Shown: positions 1-7,997 of the stretch, one piece after another
How positions within the stretch are numbered: position 1 is the first letter of the stretch
Layout: the number at the start of each line of letters is the position of its first letter
From: a virus
Strand: one strand, 5' to 3'
IMG/VR virus record: IMGVR_UViG_3300022905_000015
Location: 1-52,491 of that record
DNA length: 52,491 nt
Notes under the pieces: model-generated
What the model was told of the DNA's origin: nothing
Database searches by the model: none
What the model saw: only the letters and a program-made list of their open reading frames with translations
Made by a program: the position numbers and the translations under genes

Positions 1-123
1 GAGCATGACTGGGCATCCCACGGCGCTGATGCTTTTGGCTTGGTGGCCGTCTATCGACAGGGCATCCATCAATCCGACTCGTGGGATACGCCAATACGAA
101 GAAATATCGCGGGTGTAGCCTAA
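1..123 (+). CDS. Large terminase subunit, C-terminal fragment (second, distinct TerL)
   Basis: Frame 1 is open from the window edge to a TAA at 121-123 and gives 40 residues. They contain the segment HDWASHGADAFG, the usual C-terminal end of large terminase nuclease domains, where the final Asp lies in a HDW-SH-ADA context. TerL cuts and pumps DNA into the procapsid. The upstream part lies outside the window. This tail is unlike that of the complete TerL at 34209-35462, which ends in a VHDDLVDALAY context, so two different terminases are represented. The next gene starts about 50 bases downstream in the same direction. Assignment rests on one short motif. Confidence 0.7.
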   Translation, partial: EHDWASHGADAFGLVAVYRQGIHQSDSWDTPIRRNIAGVA

Positions 124-174
124 TCACTGTTTAGTGGTAAAATGTCCGAGTGATCACATACTTGGGACGCTCTG

Positions 175-1764
175 ATGGCGAAAAAGCAAGGCTTACTTGA
201 CGCACTGTCTGATTATTACGAAGGATTCTCATCGATCCCAAGCTCTGTGATGGGTTACATTGGCTCCACAGATTCATCAAAGATGGCGGATGACGCGACT
301 CAGTATGCAAAGCAGTCAGCAGAGGCGTTAGCAAAGCAGTTCAAAGAAGACCCATTCAACATGTTGCTCGACATGGCTCCAATCGTTGGAGAGGTCAGAG
401 CATTCATGGATGCAGAAGATCTGCGGACAGCGGCAGATCAGGCAGATCAGGTAGGCGATAAGAGCAAGGCTGAGAAACTACGCCAAGAAGCATCAATCAC
501 AATGACTGGTGCTATTCCACTGTTAGGTATGGCGGCTCGCGCAGGTAAAAAGATTGGTACTGCCGGAATGCAGATGACCAATGACGGAAAGCCGATATTG
601 CGTTCAGATATTGTTGGTGAAGAAAACATCGCAGTGCCTGATCAAGACATGATGTTGGCAAAGCGTTTGATCGATACAGGATTCCTCACTGTTCAATCTG
701 CCGGGAAGCCATCAAGCGTTAAAACAGCAATTAAAAATTACCGCAAAGCAATGCAGTCATCAAAAGCATTTGCAGACCGAGAAATGAGAGCCGCTGAAAA
801 CGATTTCCAAACAATCTTCACTCCAACTGATATCGGAGAGCGTACAACATTCAACCCAGAGACCTTGTTTGGCAAAGTAGTTATCCCGATTCAGGGTGAT
901 GTATCAAACCTTGGGTTGCTTGAGCGAGTTGGCGGGATCGATGTGGATACTCCTGTGCAAGCAGGAAACAAGTACAGTCAGCAATATAAAGACTCAGGCT
1001 TTGGTTGGCAGTCTATGTTGGATACAGCGCAGTCAGTCCAGAACAAAGTACGCACAGTAGCAGATGATACGGGTCAGGCTCCTGTTGGTGTTTACACAAC
1101 AATGGGCCTTGAGGCGACAAACTTCAGCACACCAATTGCTGAGGCAATGTTGAAGCAGATACAAAACTCAAAAATCACAAAAGCCGATAAAGCCGCTTTT
1201 GACAAAAAGCTCAGAAGCAAAACGATCAAAGACTCCAAGGGCCGTGTTAAAAAAGTATTTCCTGATTGGGTTGGGCTAGATCATCCTGATGCTATGGATC
1301 AGTTAATGGGCCAAGGAAAATACGAAAATATTGGCAAAAAGCGAACTGCGTTCACCACAACGATGAAGACAAACGACTTCAGAGATAGGGGCTTCCCAAA
1401 CTACAATGAGTTGTTGTTTGCCACACAAGACCCAGATTTGGTTAATGCGCCAATTAAAGGTTCCGGTCTTTCAACATACCAAACAATTATTGGCGATGCT
1501 GTTTATGACCCAACAATCCACAAAAGCTACACAGGCAGAATGCCGGGCCAATACTCTGGCGGGTTAGGTGGGTCAATCCCATTTGAAGTAATGTTCCCTG
1601 ATGCATTCGCAGAGCAAATGAAGCGCAAGACATCAGCAGGTGAGCCGTTTACGCCATCACAAGCTATTGATGCTGTCATGAAAAAACCTGAAGGGTTCCA
1701 GAGAATGGATGAGCGAACTGTGCAGGGCATCCTCGATTACATTAATCAATACGGGTTGAAGTAA
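175..1764 (+). CDS. Unknown 529-aa phage protein, probably virion-associated
   Basis: No family recognised with confidence. The protein starts at ATG 175 behind a weak GGGA. It has a hydrophilic Ala/Lys/Gln-rich first 100 residues, a short Gly/Ala hydrophobic patch near residues 112-132 (TGAIPLLGMAARAGKKIGTA) and a long mixed C-terminal half rich in Asp, Gly and Phe. Such Gly/Ala amphipathic stretches occur in phage internal or ejection proteins, but this is only suggestive. It follows a terminase end and its TAA overlaps the next ATG (TAATG), so it belongs to a coupled late operon. It has no counterpart in the other genome arm. Confidence 0.6.
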   Translation: MAKKQGLLDALSDYYEGFSSIPSSVMGYIGSTDSSKMADDATQYAKQSAEALAKQFKEDPFNMLLDMAPIVGEVRAFMDAEDLRTAADQADQVGDKSKAEKLRQEASITMTGAIPLLGMAARAGKKIGTAGMQMTNDGKPILRSDIVGEENIAVPDQDMMLAKRLIDTGFLTVQSAGKPSSVKTAIKNYRKAMQSSKAFADREMRAAENDFQTIFTPTDIGERTTFNPETLFGKVVIPIQGDVSNLGLLERVGGIDVDTPVQAGNKYSQQYKDSGFGWQSMLDTAQSVQNKVRTVADDTGQAPVGVYTTMGLEATNFSTPIAEAMLKQIQNSKITKADKAAFDKKLRSKTIKDSKGRVKKVFPDWVGLDHPDAMDQLMGQGKYENIGKKRTAFTTTMKTNDFRDRGFPNYNELLFATQDPDLVNAPIKGSGLSTYQTIIGDAVYDPTIHKSYTGRMPGQYSGGLGGSIPFEVMFPDAFAEQMKRKTSAGEPFTPSQAIDAVMKKPEGFQRMDERTVQGILDYINQYGLK

Positions 1765-2522
1765 TGGCTAATCCAAGTTTTATTGATCGCATTAACAACC
1801 CACAAGATTATCCATATGTGAAAAACCCAGATGGGTCGATATCTACTCACCGTATGGCGGCAGAGTATGATGAGGATAGTGGCCAGTGGATGGCCTTTCC
1901 AATGATCCAGATGCAGGGAGATCAACTCAAAGTTTACGAGGATGATCAGTTAAGGTCGGCAATGGACAGCGCGATAAAGTCTGGAAACTACTTGCCGATG
2001 CCAAGCAAAGAAGCGGCTATCGAATACTCAAAAGGTGGGTATAAAACAGACGCTCTGAATAATTTTGGTAAATCAATTTCAAATCAGAATCCATACGAAA
2101 ACTACGGCATCCTCGACTTGATCAACGATGTACCCTACTCGGAGCTACACAAGTTCTTCACAAAGGGTCATCAGACGTACTACAACAATGCGCCGCAGAT
2201 GATACAGGAGTTACGCCCAGAGCTAGCAGGTCAGCGTGTCGATCGCAACCTACAGGATCAAATGCTAAACTTTATCGGCGGGTACGACATGGCCGCACGA
2301 GGCATGAGTCCAGAGGCCGCAATGAGTGGAGCAAGAGCTTATCAGGGCAAACAGTATCTATTCAGTGATCGCAAGCCAGACGCTATTGGCGACTATGAAG
2401 AGAACGTAGCAGGAGTCCAAGCGTTTGACCCAGAGCAAGGAAGACTATCAGATGAGGCGCTGATTGATCTCGCTCTGAAGTTTGCTCGTGATAGAATGGC
2501 ACAAAGCCAGAGGAATCAGTAA
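1764..2522 (+). CDS. Unknown 252-aa phage structural-region protein
   Basis: The start codon overlaps the previous stop and its own stop overlaps the next start (TAATG at both ends), indicating translational coupling. The first 80 residues contain a segment around residues 22-75 (NPDGSISTHRMA, later EAAIEYSKGGYK) that I recognise as a recurring module in phage proteins of unknown function: a short beta-rich stretch that describes a setting followed by an AMDSAIKSGNYLPMPS-like helix. The rest is acidic, Gln/Asn-rich and has no membrane segment. Position between terminase and adaptor suggests a virion or head-completion role; that is inference. Confidence 0.55.
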   Translation: MANPSFIDRINNPQDYPYVKNPDGSISTHRMAAEYDEDSGQWMAFPMIQMQGDQLKVYEDDQLRSAMDSAIKSGNYLPMPSKEAAIEYSKGGYKTDALNNFGKSISNQNPYENYGILDLINDVPYSELHKFFTKGHQTYYNNAPQMIQELRPELAGQRVDRNLQDQMLNFIGGYDMAARGMSPEAAMSGARAYQGKQYLFSDRKPDAIGDYEENVAGVQAFDPEQGRLSDEALIDLALKFARDRMAQSQRNQ

Positions 2523-3130
2523 TGGCACTATCTAACTATGGCGAGCTAAAGACAGCGATCGCAGATTTCTTAAACAGGGATGATCTTACATCGGTCATTC
2601 CTACATTCGTTGCGCTTGCAGAATCACAGATAGCTCGTGACCTACGCCACTGGCGACAAGAGGTACGGGTAACTGCTGATCTAAACGAGCGGTTCGAGAA
2701 CCTGCCGACAGATTGGTTGGAAGGTGTTCACCTATACCTAAGTGATGGTGCGCCGGTAGAGTACGCATCAGTCGCGGAGATCGGACGCCAGAAGGTGCTG
2801 ACCAACGACACTGCAGGTAAGCCACGGCTATACACGTTGAACTCAGGTCAGATCGAGTTCTACCCTGCGCCTGATGAAACCTACACTCTCACAATGGTTT
2901 ACTTTGCTCGCATCCCAACAATGAGCGGTGACGCAGACGCAAACTGGCTCATGACTTATTACCCGGACGTTTACCTGTATGGCTCACTGCTACAGTCAGC
3001 ACCTTATCTAGCAGAAGATGCTAGAATCGCAGTGTGGGCGCAGTTATACAGCGCGGCAGTCAAGAATCTAGGCGATGATTCAGAGAAGGCTCGGTCATCA
3101 GGTGGGCCGCTCGTGATGAGGAATGCGTAA
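2522..3130 (+). CDS. Head-tail adaptor protein, SU10-like
   Basis: The 202-residue protein opens with ALSNYGELKTAIADFLNR, then DDLTSVIPTFVALAESQI and RDLRHWRQEVR. This N-terminal pattern is typical of adaptor (neck) proteins related to the one in phage SU10, which dock on the portal and connect it to the tail. The middle has the beta-rich core with LPTDWLEGVHLYL, and the C-terminal half is helical. The protein is about the usual length for that family. It is different from the T7 gp11-like protein at 10164-10808, so the window holds two unrelated solutions for the neck. It is TAATG-coupled to both neighbours. Confidence 0.7.
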   Translation: MALSNYGELKTAIADFLNRDDLTSVIPTFVALAESQIARDLRHWRQEVRVTADLNERFENLPTDWLEGVHLYLSDGAPVEYASVAEIGRQKVLTNDTAGKPRLYTLNSGQIEFYPAPDETYTLTMVYFARIPTMSGDADANWLMTYYPDVYLYGSLLQSAPYLAEDARIAVWAQLYSAAVKNLGDDSEKARSSGGPLVMRNA

Positions 3131-4617
3131 TGACCGAATGGACTCCTAACGTCACACCAACGACAACGTATGAGCAAGAAGCCGGGATGCTCCCATCCGG
3201 GGCAGGTGTTGACGAGAACATCCTCAATCTAACCACTCGCGCAGAGACAGCCGCTACCAACGCTGAAACAGCAGAGACAAACGCTGAGACTGCAGAGACC
3301 AATGCGGAAACTGCACAGGCCGCCGCTGAGTCAGCGCGTGATGCCGCTGTAGTCGCCCGCACTGGAGCAGAAACTGCCGAGACTAACGCAGAGACAGCGC
3401 AAACAGCCGCAGAAGCCGCTCAGACAGCCGCTGAGGCCGCTCAGACAGCCGCAGAGACGGCGGAAACAAATGCGGAAACCGCTGAGTCCAATGCACAGAC
3501 TTATGCCGCTAACGCGCTATCTAGTGCCAACGCATCGGCAAGTTCAGCAACAGACGCAGATACAGCAAAGACGGCGGCAGAGTCGGCAAGGGATGCAACG
3601 CTCGCGGCTTACGACAGTTTTGACGATCGCTACCTTGGTGCAAAGGCATCCGATCCTGCGACAGACAATGACGGCGATGCACTTGTAGGCGGGTCACTGT
3701 ACTTCAACACCACTGACGGCATCATGAAGCTCTATGACGGTAGTGCATGGGTAGCGGCTTATGTGTCAGCGTCCGGTGTGCTAACAGTCGCCAACAATCT
3801 ATCTGATCTTGGAGATGCGGCTACGGCTCGCACAAATCTAGGGTTAGGAACAGCGGCCACTACAGCGGCCACAGACTATGCGACAGCGGCTCAAGGAACA
3901 CTGGCGGCATCAGCAACACAGCCGGGCGACAACGTATCTACACTGACAAATGACGCAGGGTATCTAACGTCATACACTGAGACTGACCCGGTCTACACCG
4001 CATCATCTTGGTACACAACGACAAACAACTCAGGAAACTGGGACACAGCCTATGGATGGGGTGACCACTCCACTGCAGGTTATCTCACTAGCTTCACAGA
4101 GACTAACGATCTATCGACAGCGGTCACATGGGCCAACGTACCAGACGCTAACATCACACAGTCGTCAGTCACACAACATCAGGCGGCACTGTCGATCACA
4201 GAGAGCCAGATTAGTGACCTCCAGTCTTATCTCACATCTATTGCCGCTAACTCTGTAGGTATTACAGAGATCAACGTGACTGATGGTACTAACGGTCAGG
4301 TACTGACAACTAACGGTGCAGGTACGCTGTCGTTTGCTGATGCGTCCACTGTGGCGGCTCTCAATGACCTCACAGACGTATCAACCTCTGGCATCACTGA
4401 TGGGCAAACCATTGTATACAACTCAAGCACTACATCGTTTGAGCCGGGTACTGCAGGTGGTAATACAACAACCAATGGCCTGTGGGAACACAGTGCAACC
4501 ATTAGCGCTAACTACACAATTACATCAGGCAACAACGCAGTGGCGGCAGGGCCGATAGATATTGCAAGCGGTGTCACAGTAACTATTCCAAGCGGATCAA
4601 GGTGGGCTATCGTATGA
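3130..4617 (+). CDS. Modular tail fibre protein with Ala-rich coiled coil
   Basis: The 495-residue protein has three parts. Residues 1-30 are a probable virion-anchor segment. Residues about 36-155 are a low-complexity AETAETNAETA-type repeat, predicted to form a trimeric coiled coil. Then follow short fibre repeats, including YNTTDGIMKLYDGSAWV-like (about 190-207), ARTNLGLGTAAT and a block around 315-360 that is nearly the same in DNA as part of the fibre gene at 39921-41093. The C-terminus ends in a segment with AVAAGPIDIASGVTVTIPSG, a pattern repeated at the ends of two other fibre genes here. Likely role: trimeric host-recognition fibre. It is ATGA-coupled to the next gene. Confidence 0.75.
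   Translation: MTEWTPNVTPTTTYEQEAGMLPSGAGVDENILNLTTRAETAATNAETAETNAETAETNAETAQAAAESARDAAVVARTGAETAETNAETAQTAAEAAQTAAEAAQTAAETAETNAETAESNAQTYAANALSSANASASSATDADTAKTAAESARDATLAAYDSFDDRYLGAKASDPATDNDGDALVGGSLYFNTTDGIMKLYDGSAWVAAYVSASGVLTVANNLSDLGDAATARTNLGLGTAATTAATDYATAAQGTLAASATQPGDNVSTLTNDAGYLTSYTETDPVYTASSWYTTTNNSGNWDTAYGWGDHSTAGYLTSFTETNDLSTAVTWANVPDANITQSSVTQHQAALSITESQISDLQSYLTSIAANSVGITEINVTDGTNGQVLTTNGAGTLSFADASTVAALNDLTDVSTSGITDGQTIVYNSSTTSFEPGTAGGNTTTNGLWEHSATISANYTITSGNNAVAAGPIDIASGVTVTIPSGSRWAIV
4078..4133 (+). repeat. 56-bp exact DNA repeat shared by two fibre genes (copy A)
   Basis: These 56 bases are identical to 40806-40861, and high similarity continues to about 4220. The flanks of the two host genes differ much more. 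It encodes the fibre module YLTSFTETNDLSTAVTW. It could serve as a homologous linker for fibre exchange. Confidence 0.8.
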
Positions 4618-4802
4618 CAGTTACAATCAATGGAACAACAGGGATTGTCATGGAGGAGAACAAGGTAGAGCTTGGGTATTTCTCTAATGACGACAGCGTT
4701 GATACAGCCTTCACTGTGCCTAGTGGAGACAATGCGGCTATTGTCGGGCCTGTGACGGTCAATCAAACAATCACAGTAAACGGGACTCTGACGGTACTCT
4801 GA
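4614..4802 (+). CDS. Short tail-fibre-associated beta protein (62 aa)
   Basis: The ATG at 4614 overlaps the stop of the long fibre gene (ATGA), so I prefer it to an in-frame GTG at 4602. The protein is short and all-beta in character. Its last 28 residues follow the pattern GDNAAIVGP, then TVNQTITVNGTLTV. The same C-terminal pattern closes the proteins at 3130-4617 and 43285-43737. It is probably a tail-tip or fibre accessory domain made as a separate polypeptide. Function is unknown; the context is the only guide. Confidence 0.6.
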   Translation: MTVTINGTTGIVMEENKVELGYFSNDDSVDTAFTVPSGDNAAIVGPVTVNQTITVNGTLTVL

Positions 4803-4803
4803 T

Positions 4804-5343
4804 ATGGCAAGTGAACTCATAGTACAAACACTCAAGGGGCCAACTAGCGGGGCCAATGCGAACAAGGTGATTATCCCGTCTGGGCAGACGTTAGAGTGTT
4901 CTAGCGCAGTAGTTTCGCCGGGCAGTATCCTGCAAAAAACAACAGTGTCTCAAAATACTCAACAATCATTCACTTCAAGTAGCTATGCTGATACCAATGT
5001 TTATATTGAGCTAACCTCCGAACAAGCAAACTCTGACTTCTTTATGACGTTTTGTGTGGGGGTGTCACCAAATAATTTTTACAGTATTTATGGAAGACTT
5101 GTGCGCCGAATCTCTGGGCTGTCTGACGTTACTATATCGGAAGGTCGAGTTCATCGGGCGCAAGGGACATCAACTGGAGATGCCGATAGGCATTACCCAG
5201 TAACTTATATTGATTCTCCTAGTGCCGCCGCAGGAACTACGGTTCAATATATGTTCCAAGTTGCTAGCGGAAACAACGGCTCTATGGTGCGTGTTAACGA
5301 TAACTCCAACACTACCATTACCCTAATGGAGATCGCAGGATGA
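4804..5343 (+). CDS. Tail decoration protein, MEIAG family (alternative copy A)
   Basis: The 179-residue protein starts with ASELIVQTLKGPTSGANANK and a segment ending near residue 30. This part is almost identical to the protein at 43747-44289, and 71 bases of DNA are exactly shared. From about residue 31 the two proteins are unrelated in detail and the DNA becomes visibly richer in A/T. The body looks like a beta-sandwich (alternating hydrophobic strands with Ser/Thr-rich turns) and ends in ITLMEIAG, the signature of this gene array. It is ATGA-coupled to the next gene. Related short jelly-roll proteins are frequent in marine phage tail clusters. Receptor binding or tail decoration is inferred. 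Confidence 0.65.
   Translation: MASELIVQTLKGPTSGANANKVIIPSGQTLECSSAVVSPGSILQKTTVSQNTQQSFTSSSYADTNVYIELTSEQANSDFFMTFCVGVSPNNFYSIYGRLVRRISGLSDVTISEGRVHRAQGTSTGDADRHYPVTYIDSPSAAAGTTVQYMFQVASGNNGSMVRVNDNSNTTITLMEIAG
4822..4892 (+). repeat. 71-bp exact cassette-head repeat (copy A)
   Basis: These 71 bases are identical to 43765-43835. Immediately after the repeat the two genes diverge. It encodes the N-terminal segment of two otherwise different decoration proteins. Confidence 0.85.
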
Positions 5344-5380
5344 CAACACTCTATGTAGACAACATCGCCCCGAATCTCCA
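5326..5380 (+). repeat. 55-bp exact cassette-junction repeat (copy A)
   Basis: These 55 bases are identical to 44272-44326. They span the end of one decoration gene (MEIAG, stop) and the start of the next (ATGA overlap, MTTLYVDNIAPNLQ). The interiors on both sides differ between the copies. Confidence 0.85.
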
Positions 5381-5828
5381 AAGTAAGATCAGTGCGCCTA
5401 ACCTTCAGCTTCCTAGTGGGTCTGTGATTCAGGTTGTAGGTGCTAATGACATTATTACTGCAACTAACACTAACTCAACAAGTTTTACTGCTACTACACT
5501 AGCGGCCACAATTACGCCAACAAGTTCGTCTAGTAAAATTTTAGTTACAGCAACTTTTAGTGCCACACAAGATGGTGGTTCTAATGAACAAGCTCAAGTC
5601 ACCATTTATCGTGGGGCAACAAACTTGCGCCCTTCTGGAACTTGTAATTTTATGTATGACCATCCCGGTGGCAATGTAGGGTTTAGTGGAACTTATATGG
5701 TGTATGACAGCCCTGCTACAACCTCTGCAACAACCTACACTGTGTATATCAAAGTAAGTGGGTCAGGTTCATTTTTTAGAGCAGTAGCCGGGACAGACAC
5801 CATTACACTCATGGAGATCGCAGGATGA
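5340..5828 (+). CDS. Tail decoration protein, MEIAG family (copy A, 162 aa)
   Basis: The start overlaps the previous stop (ATGA). The protein begins TTLYVDNIAPNLQS and contains a typical strand pattern: SSSKILVTATFSATQDGGSN (about residues 62-81), then IYRGATNLRPSG and a final TDTITLMEIAG. It is an allele of the protein at 44286-44756. That one lacks a 6-residue stretch after residue 15, and many third-codon positions differ, although a stretch of about 70 bases near the 3' end is exact. It is probably a beta-sandwich tail-tip domain. The ATGA overlap with 5825 couples it to the next member of the array. Confidence 0.65.
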   Translation: MTTLYVDNIAPNLQSKISAPNLQLPSGSVIQVVGANDIITATNTNSTSFTATTLAATITPTSSSSKILVTATFSATQDGGSNEQAQVTIYRGATNLRPSGTCNFMYDHPGGNVGFSGTYMVYDSPATTSATTYTVYIKVSGSGSFFRAVAGTDTITLMEIAG

Positions 5829-6364
5829 GCAGTATAATCAAAGTCGATCAAATCCAACTGGCTGATGGCTCGACACCAACTGCGGGTGATCTTGGGTTGA
5901 ATGTTACTGGTAGCACTTTACAAACAGTCAACGCTGTTTTTTCTGGTTCAGAAACTTTTTCTTCTGATTCTTACGCAGATACTAGCTTAACGGCAACTAT
6001 CACTCCTTCCAGTACAAGCAGTAAAGTGCTTGTTTTAGTGACTCAAAGATTATTAGTTACAGAAGCTCAATCCGGTATTGGTTATGGAAACAACTCTAAT
6101 ATGGGATGGAAGGTAGTTAGAGATTCTACAGACCTTATGAACCCCGGTAGCGATAGCGGAGGTAAATACTCTATGGGGTTGGCCGCTTCTGACACAAGCA
6201 GTGGAAATCTTATGATGACTGCGTATATAAATTATGCATATTTGGATTCACCCGGTAAAGCAACAGCTTGCGTGTACAAAACACAAGCCGCAAAAGGAAC
6301 GTCCGGGATGGGTTCCGTTTACACAAGAGATGGATTTATCACCCTAATTGAAATCGCAGGCTAA
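5825..6364 (+). CDS. Tail decoration protein, MEIAG family (third of array)
   Basis: The 179-residue protein starts at the ATGA overlap. Its N-terminal segment, SSIIKVDQIQLADGSTP, resembles the short anchor peptides of the two preceding genes. It is followed by a strand-rich body (SETFSSDSYADTSLTATITP, then STSSKVLVLVTQRLL) and the terminal FITLIEIAG. Length and architecture match the other array members although sequence similarity is low. Likely a separate jelly-roll type domain of the tail tip. The next gene begins 11 bases downstream behind AAAGGAGAAA. An identical copy lies at 44753-45292. Confidence 0.65.
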   Translation: MSSIIKVDQIQLADGSTPTAGDLGLNVTGSTLQTVNAVFSGSETFSSDSYADTSLTATITPSSTSSKVLVLVTQRLLVTEAQSGIGYGNNSNMGWKVVRDSTDLMNPGSDSGGKYSMGLAASDTSSGNLMMTAYINYAYLDSPGKATACVYKTQAAKGTSGMGSVYTRDGFITLIEIAG

Positions 6365-6375
6365 AGGAGAAACAC

Positions 6376-6762
6376 ATGGCAAGCGTATCACAGGCTTTAT
6401 CAGAGCTTAATATTACAGAATGGGTTCTCCGTGGAGAGCCTACAACAGAGGCAGAGTTCAACGAAATGTTCCGCAAGGTCACTGGAGCAGACGCTAATGG
6501 TAGTGCCATTGAGTCAGCTAACTCAGCAGACTGGGGCGTAACGTGGACTGAAGTCTCTGCAAAGCAAGCAGAGCTTACAGCGGCAGAGCCTATGAAGGCA
6601 TTGCGTGCAGAGCGTGATCGTTTGATTGCCGCTACTGACTGGTGGGCATCATCTGATCTGACCATGACTGCTGAACAGACTGCATACCGTCAGGCACTGC
6701 GTGACATCACAGACACAGCAACTTCTTTAGATGACGTAACTTGGCCTACAAAGCCGGAGTAA
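6376..6762 (+). CDS. Phage tail assembly chaperone-like protein
   Basis: The 128-residue protein has a variable N-terminal half and a clearly recognisable C-terminal half: ALRAERDRLIAATDWWASSD, then AYRQALRDITDTATSLDDVT and WPTKPE. This is the pattern of the small phage tail assembly chaperone family (PF16778 type), which is nearly always encoded beside tail-fibre genes and helps fibre folding or attachment. A strong ribosome binding site, AAAGGAG, lies 7 bases upstream of the ATG. It sits between the decoration array and a carbohydrate-binding-like fibre protein, as expected for the family. Confidence 0.8.
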   Translation: MASVSQALSELNITEWVLRGEPTTEAEFNEMFRKVTGADANGSAIESANSADWGVTWTEVSAKQAELTAAEPMKALRAERDRLIAATDWWASSDLTMTAEQTAYRQALRDITDTATSLDDVTWPTKPE

Positions 6763-6765
6763 GAG

Positions 6766-7791
6766 ATGACTCGTGCAAGAGACTTAGCCAACGTAGCAGA
6801 TGACGTATCAACCGGGACGGTGGTGACCACTGCATCTCCATCGTTGGGGCGCAGGAATCTCATCATCAATGGTGCGATGCAGGTGGCACAGCGTGGGACG
6901 AGTATTACGTTAGGTGCAGGAACAGGGACGTATACGCTAGATAGGGTGCGATCTCAGTCAAACGGTGGCGGTATTACAGTCTCACAAGAAACAAATGCAA
7001 TCAGTGGTATTGGAACACAGAAGATGTGCCGTTACACAGGTGCATCAGGTGTCACAGGCGTTTATTACATTTATCGTATTGAGAGTAAGGATGTTGCTCA
7101 GATTAACGGCAACAGCGTTACTTTCTCCATCTATATAGAAAACAACTCTGGTGCAAGTATTAGTCCTACTATTGATTACTACCATCCGACAGCGGCAGAT
7201 AACTTTAGTGGTAATACAACTGTTGCAAGTGGAGTAGCATTGGGAACTGTTGCTAACGGTAGTTCAGCCAGATTAACTGCAACAACTGATGTAAGTGGCA
7301 CAACAATTACTAATGGCCTAATGTTACAAGTTAATTTTGGATCAGCACTTACATCGGGCACTATTGATTTCACCGGAGTCCAACTAGAAGTCGGCTCTGT
7401 TGCGACACCTTTCGAGCATCGCTCATTCGGGGAGGAGCTTGCGTTGTGTCAGAGGTATTATGAAGTTTTAGCAAATGGGGCCGATAGCTCTTCCGGTTGT
7501 ATAGGTAGTGGTAATTACTACACCTCAACTAGTTTTCATTTACCTGTTAAATTTCAAGTACAAAAAAGAACCACATCATATTCATTAGATCAGGTAACGG
7601 GAACATACTTTTATCGTGTCTATCGTGAAAGCGGAAACGATCAATTTGATTCATTTGGCTTAACTCGCAAAGGCGCACAATCTTGTACGTTATATAAAGG
7701 AAGTGGTTCAGTATCTAGCACGGCGGGAAATGGTGGCGAATTCTTATGCAATAATGCTAGTGCTTTTGTTGCTATTGATAATGAGTTATAG
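6766..7791 (+). CDS. Tail fibre protein, 'NLIINGAMQVAQRG' type
   Basis: The 341-residue protein starts TRARDLANVADD, a common phage fibre anchor, followed by the well-known segment RRNLIINGAMQVAQRGTS (about residues 29-46). Then comes a beta-sandwich resembling carbohydrate-binding modules and ending in FTGVQLEVGSVATPFEHRSF (about 200-219) and ELALCQRYYE. The last 110 residues are a separate C-terminal domain that probably differs between relatives and may bind the receptor. No catalytic motif is visible. The gene lies 3 bases after the chaperone stop. Role in adsorption is inferred from family resemblance and position. Confidence 0.75.
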   Translation: MTRARDLANVADDVSTGTVVTTASPSLGRRNLIINGAMQVAQRGTSITLGAGTGTYTLDRVRSQSNGGGITVSQETNAISGIGTQKMCRYTGASGVTGVYYIYRIESKDVAQINGNSVTFSIYIENNSGASISPTIDYYHPTAADNFSGNTTVASGVALGTVANGSSARLTATTDVSGTTITNGLMLQVNFGSALTSGTIDFTGVQLEVGSVATPFEHRSFGEELALCQRYYEVLANGADSSSGCIGSGNYYTSTSFHLPVKFQVQKRTTSYSLDQVTGTYFYRVYRESGNDQFDSFGLTRKGAQSCTLYKGSGSVSSTAGNGGEFLCNNASAFVAIDNEL

Positions 7792-7799
7792 GGGTTGAT

Positions 7800-7988
7800 A
7801 TGGATATTGTTTTGGCAAAATACACAAAGGCTCCAACAGAAACAGAAAATACTGCGGTGTATGTAGTTTTAAATACAAACCCATCAAGGGCATTGTCAGT
7901 CCCACTAGACCCTGCCAACCGCCACTACGCAGAAATCATGCGTCAGGTTGATGCGGGTGAGCTAACCATACAAGAAGCAGACAGCTAA
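7800..7988 (+). CDS. Small tail-region protein (62 aa) with NRHYAEI motif
   Basis: The protein contains the segment DPANRHYAEIMRQVDAGELT (residues 38-57), common in short phage proteins encoded next to fibre and chaperone genes. There it appears as a chaperone-like or fibre-linked domain of unknown function. There is no membrane segment. It begins 8 bases after the fibre gene, behind ATAGGGG, and is followed by the lysis cluster. Confidence 0.6.
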   Translation: MDIVLAKYTKAPTETENTAVYVVLNTNPSRALSVPLDPANRHYAEIMRQVDAGELTIQEADS

Positions 7989-7997
7989 GGACGGAGT

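Noticed and set aside
3060-3362. Minus-strand reading frame opposite the fibre gene (100 codons)
   Set aside because: It is a mirror of the repetitive Ala/Glu coding strand, has no ribosome binding site and lies wholly inside a real gene. Similar mirrors occur at 15637-15990, 33295-33780 and 40226-40516.
3240-3480. Tandem repeat as CRISPR-like array
   Set aside because: The repeated AETAETNAETA codons are low-complexity protein coding in a fibre coiled coil, without regular spacers. The same holds for 40000-40440 and for the NTAVGYNAL repeats at 41590-42600.
4804-6364. Diversity-generating retroelement acting on tail genes
   Set aside because: No reverse transcriptase, template repeat or adenine-biased differences; differences between the arms are whole-body replacement and ordinary substitutions.
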